DNA of 64,000 bases, taken from contig JAZHRO010000050.1 of the NCBI GenBank assembly GCA_037157565.1, positions 40,096,501 to 40,160,500 on the forward strand, given 5' to 3'. The translations under genes were made by a program, and so were the position numbers. Under the pieces are notes generated by a model. It saw only the letters and a program-made list of their open reading frames with translations. It made no database searches and had not been told where the DNA came from. Source of the stretch: Thalassia testudinum (lineage: Eukaryota; Streptophyta; Magnoliopsida; Alismatales; Hydrocharitaceae). Positions 40,038 through 51,094 of the stretch are shown piece after piece (position 1 is the stretch's first letter; the number at the start of each line of letters is the position of its first letter).

Positions 40038-42821
40038 TTGATTGAATGCCTGTCTAGGCATAAGGAAGCTATTGCTTGGAGCATTGCTGACATTAAGGGT
40101 ATAGACTCTACACTCTGCATGCACCACATTTATACTGATGATTCCATCAAGCCTTTTAGGGACATGCAGAGACGTCTGAACCCTAATATGAGGGAGGTTG
40201 TAAAAAAGGAAATCCTGAAGTGGTTGGATGCTGGGATCATATATCCCATTGCTGATAGTAAATGGGTCAGTCCCATTCATGTGGTGCCAAAGAAGGCAGG
40301 CTTTACTGTGGAACTCAACGACCAAGGTGAACAAGTTGTCACTAGACCCTCAACTGGATGGAGGGTCGGTATTGATTACCGCAAGCTGAACACCGCTACC
40401 CAGAAGGATCACTTTCCTTTGCCTTTTATTGATCAAATTCTCGAAAAATTGGCAGGGAATAAGTATTATTGCTTTCTCGATGGATATTCTGGGTACAATC
40501 AGGTGGCAGTCTTTCCTGATGACCAGGAAAAGACGACATTCACGAGTCCTTACGGTACTATTGCATTCAGGCGTATGCCGTTTGGATTATGTAATGCCCC
40601 TGCAACTTTCCAACGGTGTATGATGTCTATCTTTTCGGACATGATTGACGAGTGTGTCGAAGTATTTATGGATGACTTCTCTATTTATGGCTCGTCTTTC
40701 GACCAGTGTCGCCTGCACCTGGAGAATGTGTTGAAACGATGTAAGGAGACTGGTTTAGTCCTCAGCTGGGAGAAAAGTCACTTCATGGTACAGAAAGGAA
40801 TTGTACTTGGGCATGTTGTATCTGAGCAAGGTTTGGAAGTAGATAAAGCCAAGATTGATTCTATTTCCAAACTTCCATTGCCTACGAATGTCAAACAGAT
40901 TAGATCCTTTCTGGGCCATGCTGGCTTTTACAGGCGCTTTATTAAAAATTTTAGTAAGATTTCTAGGCCACTTTGTGACTTATTGGCGAAGGAATCTTCC
41001 TTCAGTTTTGATTCAAAGTGTGCCGAGGCCTTTCAAACTCTAAAGGAGGCCTTGATCTCTGCGCCTGTTCTCCAAGCTCCTGATTGGGCACTCCCCTTTG
41101 AGCTTATGTGTGATGCTTCGGATTATGCAGTGGGAGCAGTCCTTGGACAAAGGGTTGAGGGAAGACCTCATGTGCTGCATTATGCAAGCAAGACTTTAAC
41201 TGAACCTCAGCAAAACTACACCGTCACTGAAAAAGAATTACTTGCTGTAGTTTTTGCTCTGGAGAAGTTTAGGTCTTATTTACTTGGGTCTAAGGTGGTT
41301 ATTTTTACTGATCATGCAGCAGTGAAACATCTCATTGCTAAGAAAGATTCTAAGCCACGTCTGATTAGGTGGATATTACTCCTTCAAGAATTTGACTTGG
41401 AAATACGTGAAAAGAAAGGAGTAGAAAATGTTGTGGCTGACCACCTATCTCGTCTTCCTCTTAACGACTCTATTTCTGAAGACATTCGCGAGACATTCCC
41501 CGATGAAACTCTGATGGCAGTAACACCAACTTTACCTTGGTATGCAGACATTGTAAATTACTTGGTCACTGGACAAACTCCTGGCTCTTGGGATAAGCAG
41601 AAAAGAAAGAGATTCATTTCTCAAGCGAGATATTTTCATTGGGAAGAGCCAGAATTATTTAGAATTGGACAAGACCAAGTTTTGAGACATTGTGTGCCTG
41701 AAGAGGAACAACAAAGTGTGCTGACATTTTGCCATGAACTTCATTGTGGAGGACACTTTGGTGCTAAGAAAACTACTTTTAAGGTTCTCCAGTCTGGTTT
41801 TTGGTGGCCTTCCTTATTTAAGGATTCTCATAATTTTGTTAAGGCCTGTATTAGATGTCAACGGACTGGAACGATTGGGAAGAAGAATGAAATGCCTCAA
41901 CATCCTATTCAATCTGTTGAAATTTTTGATGTGTGGGGAATTGACTTTATGGGCCCCTTCCCGTCGTCCCATGGTTTTGAATATATCTTGGTGGCAGTTG
42001 ATTATGTCTCTAAATGGATAGAGGCCATTCCGACGCGCACAAATGACCACTCTGTGGTTTTGAAATTTGTGAAGGCCAATATCATATCCCGTTTCGGCTG
42101 CCCCAAGACTATTATAAGTGATGGGGGACCTCATTTCCGAAACCACCACTTCAATCGGTTAATTAAGAGTTTGGGAGTGACTCACAAGGTTGCTACCCCT
42201 TACCACCCTCAGACAAGTGGTCAGGTTGAAGTATCAAATAGGGAGATAAAAAATATTTTGGAAAAGACCGTTAGACCTGATAGGAAAGATTTGTCCCAAA
42301 AGCTCGATGATGCTTTGTGGGCTTATCGAACGGCTTATAAGACCCCTTTGGGTACTTCTCCCTTTCGGATTGTGTATGGAAAAGCGTGCCATTTACCTGT
42401 TGAGTTGGAACATAAAGCACTTTGGGCTATTCGAAGTGTTAACATGGATTTAGAGAAGGAAGGTAAGGCACGATTTCTAGAATTAAGTGAGCTTGAGGAG
42501 CTGAGGAATGATGCTTATGACACCTCTCAAGCTTATAAAGAAAGAACTAAGGTCTTGCATGACAAGTTTATTCTTCGAAAGACCTTTGAACCCAACCAAC
42601 AAGTCTGGCTTTTCAATTCCAGACTTAAGCTTTTTCCTGGGAAATTAAAATCTCGTTGGGATGGGCCTTACATAATCACCAAAGTATTCCCCCATGGAGC
42701 TGTGGAGATCAAAAATCCTTCCTCTTCAGCAACTCCCTTTATCGTCAATGGTCAACGGTTAAAATCGTACATAACTTTAGATGGCCATCTAGTTGACGAA
42801 GTCACTCTTGAGGAGCCTTAG
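40038..42821 (+). CDS. Pol of element C: RT, RNase H, integrase
   Basis: An intact 927-codon frame in register with gag-protease, nine bases past the TAG. The ATG at 40038 is simply the first after the stop, so a fusion product is the natural form. The RT spans ~50-290, with [10 protein letters not shown] at 146-155, [12 protein letters not shown] at 181-192 and catalytic FMDD at 210-213. RNase H spans ~350-475, with D359 in CDASD, E400, D425 in TDHAAVKH and D468 in ADHLSR. Integrase follows: zinc-binding H569, H573, C604 and C607, core residues D636 (GIDFMGP), D695 (SDGGPHF) and E731 ([11 protein letters not shown]), then the GPY-type block WDGPYII at 874-880. All catalytic residues are present. 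RT copies element RNA in the particle and integrase inserts the cDNA. It is the only complete pol in the window and a possible helper for C', D and A1. Confidence 0.95.
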   Translation: MIECLSRHKEAIAWSIADIKGIDSTLCMHHIYTDDSIKPFRDMQRRLNPNMREVVKKEILKWLDAGIIYPIADSKWVSPIHVVPKKAGFTVELNDQGEQVVTRPSTGWRVGIDYRKLNTATQKDHFPLPFIDQILEKLAGNKYYCFLDGYSGYNQVAVFPDDQEKTTFTSPYGTIAFRRMPFGLCNAPATFQRCMMSIFSDMIDECVEVFMDDFSIYGSSFDQCRLHLENVLKRCKETGLVLSWEKSHFMVQKGIVLGHVVSEQGLEVDKAKIDSISKLPLPTNVKQIRSFLGHAGFYRRFIKNFSKISRPLCDLLAKESSFSFDSKCAEAFQTLKEALISAPVLQAPDWALPFELMCDASDYAVGAVLGQRVEGRPHVLHYASKTLTEPQQNYTVTEKELLAVVFALEKFRSYLLGSKVVIFTDHAAVKHLIAKKDSKPRLIRWILLLQEFDLEIREKKGVENVVADHLSRLPLNDSISEDIRETFPDETLMAVTPTLPWYADIVNYLVTGQTPGSWDKQKRKRFISQARYFHWEEPELFRIGQDQVLRHCVPEEEQQSVLTFCHELHCGGHFGAKKTTFKVLQSGFWWPSLFKDSHNFVKACIRCQRTGTIGKKNEMPQHPIQSVEIFDVWGIDFMGPFPSSHGFEYILVAVDYVSKWIEAIPTRTNDHSVVLKFVKANIISRFGCPKTIISDGGPHFRNHHFNRLIKSLGVTHKVATPYHPQTSGQVEVSNREIKNILEKTVRPDRKDLSQKLDDALWAYRTAYKTPLGTSPFRIVYGKACHLPVELEHKALWAIRSVNMDLEKEGKARFLELSELEELRNDAYDTSQAYKERTKVLHDKFILRKTFEPNQQVWLFNSRLKLFPGKLKSRWDGPYIITKVFPHGAVEIKNPSSSATPFIVNGQRLKSYITLDGHLVDEVTLEEP

Positions 42822-42874
42822 CTCCTACTATTCTCCACCTCAGGTAATATCTTCCTTTAGCTATTTTTGATTTT

Positions 42875-42907
42875 CAATGAGGACATTGTTTGAGCCAGGC
42901 GTGGGAG
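42875..42907 (+). promoter_or_regulatory. Module I hairpin and purine tract (C)
   Basis: Arms CAATG / CATTG surround AGGA (42875-42888), 54 nt after the pol stop. The purine tract that follows is weakened to GGCGTGGGAGAGAGG. Confidence 0.6.
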
Positions 42908-44049
42908 AGAGGACCTGAGGCATTTTGTTTATAGCATGCATTTATAAAAAAGAAAAAAAAAAAAAGAGAAAAAAGAGAGAAAAGAAAAAGAGAACAAAAA
43001 AAAAAAAAAAAGTTTTGAGCTTAACTGGCTAGATCTTGCAGTCTTAAGCAAATCAGAACTCTAGGGTAGACTAAGTTAATTTTAGGGTCAAACTTTAGAA
43101 GCTAAATAAGCTACTAGCTTTAGACCTTTAGGGTCCTTTGTGGACTTAAAAACTTAAGTAGGAGTTAAGTTGCGGACCATTCTTCAAGAGGTTGAGGAAG
43201 GGAAGCTAGGGTTTGAGTTAAAAGGTGGGGTAGTACCTGGAGTCTTATTCTACCTTTTGGTTTACGGGTCCTTGTAACCTAAGCATCCAAATTTTTCACA
43301 CTTGGCCTGGTAATTAACTTAATTTCTGAAAAGAGATTTGGTTCTCTTAGTTTTGACTTAAGAAAGGTTTGAAAACACATTTTGATTGGAAGAGTTCCCG
43401 CCGCAGGAGAGGTGGAGTATATACTCACCTTGAGGATGCGATGGTAACATATTACCTCCTCGGCGCTTGTCTCTTAGGATATCCATCCTACTGGGGGCAT
43501 GTAAGCGCATTGCGCGGTTCAGGTACCATGGGCGGCTCTATCTCGAAGTGCCGATTGCCATAGGCCTGAATTCGCTTAAGAAATCCATGGGCGATACTAT
43601 CCCGAAGTGTCGATTGCCAGGAGTTCTTGGGGTCGTTATGGGCGGTGCTATCTCGAAGCATCGAAAGCCAAGCACCCTTCGAGGTATGGTAATGGGGACA
43701 ATGAATTCGACACAGACCGTGTTGATAGCTGATCTGAGGTTAGACTTAGAAGAATCAAACAAACAAAAAAAAAAGAAAAAAAGAGGGTGTATATATAAAA
43801 AAAATTTTCCTTTCACTCAAATAACTCGGACCAATGCACAAGCACGGATGCTTTAATCTCAGGGATCAATAAACTTTAGGGTAGAGTCAGAAATCAGGGA
43901 AACTTGTGCTTGCAACTCGTCTTTAGCCGACCTAGTCTGTAACTTAGCAACTACTTAGGAACCTTGGGTTTAGAACCTGAACTTAATATGCTTCTGAAGG
44001 AAGACTAAGTGAGTTGACTAGTCTACTTAGAGTGCTAGGTTTCGCTTAA
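42908..44049 (+). other. C 3' non-coding region with module III
   Basis: An A/G tract lies at 42945-43012. Module III is at 43375-43720: in the element's direction the GGAAGAGTTCCCG, GATGCGATGGTAACATATTACC and GCGCTTGTCTCTTAGG blocks come first. Three units follow, each with CCATGGGCG or CCATGGGCGG ... CTATC(T/C)CGAAG. This mirrors C' 18530-18840. Small frames through it are compositional. Confidence 0.7.
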
Positions 44050-44088
44050 TTTTGCTAGGGACTAGCAAAAACTAGGCATGGGGGTATT
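44050..44088 (+). promoter_or_regulatory. C polypurine tract with module II hairpin
   Basis: Perfect arms TTTTGCTAG (44050-44058) and CTAGCAAAA (44062-44070) with loop GGA. Then AACTAGGCATGGGGGTATT runs to the LTR TG at 44089. Confidence 0.85.
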
Positions 44089-45627
44089 TGATTAGCCCAT
44101 AGTTGTGGGCTATTTAAGTATTTAAGTGCCTACACATTAGGTTAATTCTAACATTTATTTAGTATAAATTAGGATGTAAATAGATTAATTCATAGTTTTA
44201 ATCTAATTACATAATCCATACATTGCATTCATATCTTAAGTGCATTTAGAATTAGCTTAAAATAGCATTCATCTAATTAGATAACCAATTAGGTATATTA
44301 TTTTTATTAACATAGAAGTTGAGGGTCTATACATAAATAACCCTAATATTTTAATAATATTTTCCTTATTCGTCTTCTTTCAGAACGGCTGGCTGCCTCT
44401 CCAACGCCCGGGTGATGCAGTGAAGGAGCCATTCAAGGGGGAGCGGATACGGTGGATCTGGTCGGCCGCTGATTTCAAATTTGTTCAGGCCACTACAAAA
44501 GGAGCACTGAGGCAGCCGAGCTCAGGAGGCCTCCGCCACCGACCCACCACTGTGCAGAGAGAACCTCTCTCTTCCACTCCATACTGCCGGCCTCTACCGT
44601 GGCGGCGAGTCTCCACCACCGTGGGCGTGTGGTGTGACAGGCCACACCGCCATCCGGAGCTCGCCTGCATTACCGTGAGCACCTTAGCGTGCAACTCCCT
44701 CGCCGTCGTCGCATGCCACCACCACCGAGCTACTGATCAGCCACCCTCTCAGTAACTTAAGACGTCTGGGGAATTTCCCAGACGTCTGAAGTTACCCGCT
44801 CACTTCACCGCACACGCCTGAAGTCGCCTGCAGACCCCTTCCCGCACCTGCAGAACCTTCAGCGCACCCACGTCCGTCAACCTTCAGCTCAAACGCGCCT
44901 CAACTCTCCAACAGCCACGCCTCCGCTCAACCTCCTGCAGACCACCGCCCACGCACAACCGCGCGCCCTCTGCAGACCCTCCGCGCACCCACGCACAACT
45001 GCCTGCAGACCGCCCAACCGACCACCGCGCACGCCAGCCGCACACGGCAGCGGCAGCAGCCACCCCCGCAGCAGCAGCAGGCGGCGGACTTCACGCCAAC
45101 AGGCTGCGCAAGCTGCCGGCTGCAGCACCTCCGCCGGAGCTCGTCCGGCCACCTCCGACCGCCGCGCGACTCGCCGCCACCACCGATTCGAAACCCTTGA
45201 TCCAAGGGACCTCCTCCGAGCTTCCCGCGCCCGACCATCGGCTCCTCGTCGCGCAAGACAACGGGGAAAAATTCCCCTGTTTTGCTACAGTAAAACGTTA
45301 ATTAAAATTTACATTTTCTGCCATTGCCACATTTTAATCATATTCTATTCACTCTGCATTGCGGAAAATATCCTGTAGTTTCTCATAATTGCCATTTCAG
45401 CATTGTTTCTTGCTTAAACCGTAATCTAAAGGCAATCTTGGCTTGGTTCTTGTCCAAATTGACTACGAACAAACAGTTTTAAGTAGCGCGAATTTTAATA
45501 CGTTATTGCCTCCCTGTGGATACGACCCGCTCCTCTGCGAGTGGTTATTTCTTATTAAAAATTGATTAGTCGATTTTTCCACCACATTAAACTACAAACG
45601 ACTTAAAAGCGAAAGATCGACCGGTCA
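44089..45627 (+). repeat. C 3' LTR
   Basis: Near-identical to 34618-36156 and of equal length. The hairpin is retained at 44752-44795. Confidence 0.93.
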
Positions 45628-45632
45628 CACTT
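45628..45632. repeat. Target-site duplication CACTT, right copy
   Basis: Directly follows the terminal CA of the C 3' LTR and matches 34613-34617. Confidence 0.92.
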
Positions 45633-46429
45633 CAACTAAATACACATAAATGAGTAGAAATCTGAATAGGTTAAAAATTCTTGTGTGCCTAAACAAAGTG
45701 GTGCAATAGGCCAATTGATTGAGCTGTTTGGGCCACACCACTCAATCTAAAACTAATCCATCAAGTAGCTTGCCACTTAGGGTTTATTCTTAGGGCTGAA
45801 CCAGGCACTCCACATTATTTTTGATTTTTAAAGGAACATATCATCACCCATTCTTTCAAAACTTGGAGTGTTCTACTAAATCTTGATTGAACCAATCTAA
45901 GAATTAAACCCTAAAAGCTACTAAATAAGGTTGAACCCTAGAAGTCACATCATCAAATAACCTTGTTTGAGAACCCTGGTTGTGCACGCACACACATTTT
46001 AACTGATCGTTAAGGGCACAACCCAACTAAAGGGCCCATCACATTCCTGAAGCACCATTGTCTCAAGACTAACTAAAATTGATTAGACGTTGGCCCTAAG
46101 GACTAGTTCGCTCATCGGGATCCAGATTAAGATTGTTCACGATTAACCTACTTATTCTAGTCAATCTAATGTCTAGTTAGGGGAGTAGCGTAAAATGACC
46201 GCGGCTGGGGGGTACACTAGGAATCAGAGGTGCAAGCCAAAGGAAGAACTTCTCCCCAGTCCCTCCTTCTAACTGGTTGGATTGCCTGGACATAAGTAGA
46301 GTAAATCGTTCACAATCTTAGGATGGATTCTAATAGTATGTAGACCTTTAGGCTACCCAACCTAAGGACAGGCTTGTATTTTTGTATTGCAGGGCTCCTT
46401 TCTCTTCTGATTTCCCTCCTTACTTCACC
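45633..46429 (+). other. D leader, second part
   Basis: The continuation of the D leader after the C insertion, up to the ORF start at 46430. AT-rich and with no recognisable gene or RNA. Confidence 0.6.
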
Positions 46430-47890
46430 ATGTACCCTTCCACATCCTACACACATTTCACATCCTATCCTCCTACCAGCACTTATCCCCAATATGATTA
46501 CTATCTCGACTTGACTTGTAATTACCCATCCACTAGCTGGGATGACTTTGATTGGGGATATGAATCTGGACCTCAGTGTCCAGGGCCTAACCCTGGACAA
46601 CAAGACTATGATTATTATCCTTCCCAGAGCAATAATGATTATGGATCTCCATCCTTTGATGACCAAACCAACCCGATCTACAATTAGGAAGGATATCATG
46701 ATTATAACACCTACCCTCCCCAGTTTTCCACTGAATATAGGTCACCACCATCCATTGAACAACCTAGAATGACCTACTTTCAGGGAGGGACCCAAGAACC
46801 TCGACATCTTGACTCCCCTAGATTTAACCTAAACCCACCCAAACCTGAACCGAACCAGTTGGTTCCGTTGAACCAGATCAAGGATAGGGTGTTGGCTAAT
46901 TTGAGGAACACTATACAATCTTTAGAAGCTCAGCCAACACCATGCACTGAAGCACTAGAGCCTATGATCAACATGATTGATGAACTTAATAGTTCTCTAT
47001 TGGATTTGCTCCAAAGTGTTAGGGATAGGGACTTGGGTGAGTTTCTTCTTGGGAAATTGTCGAGGTTGGGGATGAAATTTGTTGTTGCACTAGTCAAATC
47101 TCAGGATGATTCTCAAGATGAACCCCCTTCAAGAGAGCCAATGTCTGAACCCGCTCAGGCACCTGTCGGGGGGGATACATTTTCCGAGATTGGGGATGAC
47201 CAAGATGGGCTAGAGCAACCATTTGAGGATAAACCGATTGATTCACCTGAGATCCCCAAGCCAGAGAGTGAGGAAAAATATGTCTCCATGGACCATGAAA
47301 TGACATATGATTTTGAGACATATATGAATGAGGATCATCAATTCTTTGACTCTGAGGGTGAAGAATCTTTAGGTGAAGTCTCACTTGAACATAAGGAAAA
47401 TTATTTTTGTGAGACAAACGGGTATGAGGAATCTGATGAACCATTTGATAGCCCGTTCAGTGAAGATTTTGATTCGATTCGAGTTAACTTGGAGGATCCA
47501 AATCTTGATGATTCAATCAGTGACCCCAATCCTCATCTGCACACCGAAGAGCTGACTTCTGAGATCTTTGTGCCCAAGCCAATCTTGATTTAGCCACGAT
47601 TTCTGGACCTGGGAGAATCATATGGGGTTAATAATATTCTAGAGGTCTCGAAGCCTGAGTGCTCGATGTTGGAGGATGGAATTGTTGAAATGAAAATTTC
47701 GAAGGCTAATTTTGAGGGAAAAACAAGTTTGGATATTAGGGTTCTTATTGACCTGAAACCACCTATCTTCTATATGGACCCTTATGATATCATTCACGTG
47801 CGACCCAAGCCTGGAATAACTGATTATTTTTCTGAGCTAGATGTTATGTGGACAACCACACCTATTGAACCATCTTTACCCATTGTCTGA
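46430..47890 (+). CDS. Orphan ORF of element D, unknown function
   Basis: One frame of ~487 codons from ATG 46430 (context CACCATGT), interrupted only by two TAG codons at 46685-46687 and 47591-47593. I do not recognise a family. The N-terminal ~120 residues are Tyr/Pro/Ser/Asp-rich (e.g. PQYDYYLDL, QQDYDYYPSQSNNDY). A helical middle follows (NQIKDRVLANLRNTIQSLEA, then LLDLLQSVRDRDLGEFLLGK). The C-terminal half is acidic, with GLEQPFEDK, MTYDFETYMNEDHQFFDSE and SLGEVSLEHKENYF. The terminal block holds LKPPIFYMDPYD. A relative with the same order of motifs is in element F (63196-64000, minus). No gag, protease, RT or integrase motif is present. It is the only coding sequence of D, lying between the leader and module I. 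Confidence 0.6.
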
Positions 47891-49520
47891 CACTTTGGTC
47901 TTGGGTTGCACACCACTAAACAGTAGGCTCGGCCCTGTGAACACAACAACCTTTGATTCTGGGTGATTTTCATCTAGAACCTGAGAACCACTCGACCCTG
48001 GGGCATGGGTCTGCACCATAATCTCGTCCACGTCAGTCGACATCTTCTACTGGCAGGTTTCAGGATCAATATTTTGATTTTGATTCTGAACCGCACTTGT
48101 GAATTCTCAATCTCTTCTTTGTATGTATGCTATGCCTAGCTGAAGGCAGTAAACTTAGCATGTGTGTATACACCCTTCTCTCTGCGGAGCTGACCAGATT
48201 TTCATGCAAATCAGGTGATGTTCTGTTCACTCTGCCCTTTTCATGTCTTCATTTTTACAATGAGGACATTACATCATTTAGGCATGGGGTGGTAGATAAT
48301 CAATTCCTGAAATCATTATGTTAACTCCGTAGAATTTCTTTTAGTTTCTTACAAAATTAAAAAAAAATTGAAAATTAAAAAAAGAAGAAAGAAATTAGGA
48401 AAAGAGACTTAGGCATTTGGAAGTTATCAACTTTAGGAAATGATACGAGAGGACCAAAACACTTAGACTATTCAGGTCTCCGGGATTAATTCCTGAGTGT
48501 CCACTCGAATGTGGACTTAGTCTTGAGTCCTCGCCAATTAAAATTCGTTTTAAGTTGGTAAATAAATTGGGATGATAAGTATACGACTTATCAACCCGTC
48601 CTCTGATTTGGGGGGATTTTAAGGCTAAGCATCTACACACTATTCGCACTGACTCACTTTCCGATGATTTTTACGGAAATTGGGTAGATAATGGACCGAC
48701 TTGGGTGGTATGGCTGGCAAGTTGTCGGTGGTAATAGCTCATCGGTTGGTTGTCCAGAGCCTAGCCATAAGCCCATTTTTGTTGTATTGCCTTTAGGTAA
48801 ATCTTAGATCAGGGAAGCCACATACTTAAAAAAAAAAAGAAAAAAAGAAAAAAAAAAGAAACACCCAAAAAGAAAAAAATAGAAAAAGGAGAAAATAAAA
48901 AAAGAAAATAATAAAGCCACACTTCACCACACGAGTATAGCTGGAAAGTGGTCATGGGTAACAGCCCATTAGCCGGTTGTCCAGAGCCCAGCTCATAAAA
49001 ATGCATAATAATTCCCAAAACACGTAGGGAAGAAATGGGGAAGTAGAATAAACTGGGGAGATATACACTGGGTTCGCCCTTGTGTTGACACCATAAATAA
49101 AAGAAGTAGGGTGAAAGCTACCGATCGTAAAGATAAACCTTTAGGCAAGGTCACCTAGGGTCGTACAAACTCGAAGTCCGTCTTAATGGCTGTTTTATGA
49201 GTTTATCACTTTTTCACAAAGATGCTTAGTACTTAGAGTCCCTTTCGAGTCATGGGTGGGCCGGGTAGCCACAAAAAGTTATCCCGGAACTCTCAAACTC
49301 CAAAAGTACAAAAAAAATTAGAAAAGAAGAAAAATAAAAAATTGTATCTTCCCTTTTCAAATAAGGAGAGGACTTGGGTGGTCTGCATTATGGCAGACAC
49401 CCAGGAACTATTTAGTCTTCATAGTTTAGAACCTTAGTTGAAATATTCTACTGTTAGTAAACGACTTAGGCCTAAGCGATCTAATCCTAATTTTGATTTT
49501 ATACATAGCATGTAGTTTAA
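47891..49520 (+). other. D 3' non-coding region
   Basis: It contains module I at 48259-48292 (AATG / CATT around AGGA, then GGCATGGGGTGG) and a hairpin GTCCAC / GTGGAC at 48499-48516, also in F at 62650-62667. Two direct ~60-bp units (48712-48770 and about 48938-48995; core TTGTCCAGAGCC) lie on either side of an A/G tract (48829-48905). Another A-rich tract is near 48357-48410. No module III and no gene. Confidence 0.65.
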
Positions 49521-49557
49521 TTTTGCTAGGGACTAGAAAAAGATAGCAATGGGGGTA
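49521..49557 (+). promoter_or_regulatory. D polypurine tract with module II hairpin
   Basis: TTTTGCTAG (49521-49529), loop GGA, then CTAGAAAA with one base changed, then AGCAATGGGGGTA up to the LTR. Confidence 0.78.
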
Positions 49558-51089
49558 TGACATAGACATATCTATCTAGCTTAAAATGCCTATTCATGCA
49601 TGTTCCTAGGCTTAGATTTTCATTTAATGTTATAAATATTGCATGACATGCATCATTGTGCATTTAGAGTAGTATATATTTTGGGTTAATTAGGTTCTTT
49701 TTATGGTCAGGAGAGGAGAGGATTTATTTCAGGGCCTCAGATGGACGATCAGACCATATGTATCTGATTAATACGACGATCGAAGTCTAACACGTCTGAA
49801 ATCATCCAGATCGGAGTCTCGTAGCATCACATGAAGCTCGAGGAAGATCAACATCCAGGGGGCAATGCAACATCCATAAGGGTTTCAGATGGAAAATCCT
49901 ACCATACAGATGGATCCGGAGTGACGATCGCAATCCGACAACGTAGGAATTATCACGATCGGAGCACTGCGGCACCCTCTACGAAAGAAAGAAGAATGGG
50001 CGGCCCAGGTGGCGCCACATGGTGCCATCCAGGTCACCCAACATCGGCCAGTAGCAGCAGTGCATGCACATAGCTACAGCCGCGCGCAGCGCACGCCTAC
50101 AGCCGCAGTCGCGCGTAGAGCAGCACAGCGTGTGCCGTGCGTGTGAATGCAAGGCACATGATGCGCGCAAGCAGAGCGCGCCAGCGGGGCGGGTGGCAGC
50201 GGAGCACGCCAGCGGGGCGGATCTTCAGCAATGCACCTTTAGTGACGCTTGCAGCTGTCACTATTGGTCAGCGCACGGCAGCAAGGGGATTTGAAGGGAG
50301 GATCTTCAGCGACAGGTGCAACGACGTTTATGGACGTCAGTAATGACCTAGAAGCGAATTTGTTCATCCTCCACTATAAAAGGACCTACCCACCACCATT
50401 CCAAACCATCTCGTCCTTTCTTCCTCTCACCACCTCTAAGGCTCTAGAGAGAGCTTGTCCCAAGCTCGGGATGCTCCTCTAGAGTAAAACCAAATAGTTT
50501 TTTATCCTCTCACCCGCCTTCGTGGAGCATCCCGTGGTCATCCTCTCACCACCCTTCGGGAAGAAGATCCTCGCCGCAACGTCGTCCTACCCCATCCTCT
50601 GTCCTCAGGCTCCATCCTCCTTCGTCTCTCTCGTCACCACCTTCCTCTAGGCGACGTCAGAGCGAGTCATCCTCTAAGCAACCATCGAGGGGGATTTCTC
50701 TCACCTCATTCTATCTTTTTATGCTTTCATAGTGTAGATTTTTCCTGCTTTCGTAGTGTAACAAACAATTCTTGATGAATAGATGATTGTTTCTCTCTCT
50801 TTCTCTGTCTCTCTCTTTTATATTTGCAAGTAGATTAGCTAGATAAGCATTTGTCGATCTGATCTCTTGCTTCCTAAGAATACCAAAAAAACTAGAAAAG
50901 ATAAAAATGACCAAGAACAAATAAAAATGAAGTGCGATTTTCAAGTAAAGTAAACGTCGCCTCCCTATGTTCAACCCGGGACTCCCTTAAAGTTTTGGTA
51001 TAAATTTTATTTTATTGATGTGTTTTGCAACTATGACGACAGGTTACTTGTAACCTCGATTTATAAACACGCGAAACATGGCACGACCA
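49558..51089 (+). repeat. D 3' LTR
   Basis: Starts TGACATAGACAT, ends GGCACGACCA. Same U3 tandem units, TATA box (50375-50382) and CT microsatellite as the 5' LTR, with numerous substitutions. Confidence 0.9.
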
Positions 51090-51094
51090 CAAGT
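51090..51094. repeat. Target-site duplication CAAGT, right copy
   Basis: Matches 32639-32643 and fixes the right edge of element D. Confidence 0.92.

Larger units (their letters stand above)
34618..45627 (+). mobile_element. Element C: near-complete Athila-like retrotransposon
   Basis: An 11-kb element with equal-length 1539-bp LTRs, tRNA-Asp primer site, leader, gag-protease, RT-RNase H-integrase, modules I-III and polypurine tract, flanked by CACTT. About a dozen LTR mismatches were counted by eye (near 1%), so it is young. It is inserted inside element D. Lesions are few: a frameshift and a TAA near the gag start, and one TAG between protease and RT. No envelope-like gene follows pol. Confidence 0.95.
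32644..51089 (+). mobile_element. Element D: LTR retrotransposon with orphan ORF
   Basis: Two TG...CA LTRs (1512 and 1532 bp), a tRNA-Asp-type primer site, a polypurine tract with hairpin and a perfect CAAGT duplication define the element. Element C (34618-45627) is inserted in its leader. Without C, the interior is about 4.4 kb and holds one orphan ORF and no gag or pol. It is therefore non-autonomous. The LTRs differ clearly more than those of C or A1, which agrees with D being the older host. Confidence 0.92.

Noticed and set aside
42822..44049. An envelope-like gene after pol in element C, as reported for some Athila relatives
   Set aside because: Only short frames through modules and purine tracts are present, without a signal peptide or transmembrane pattern.
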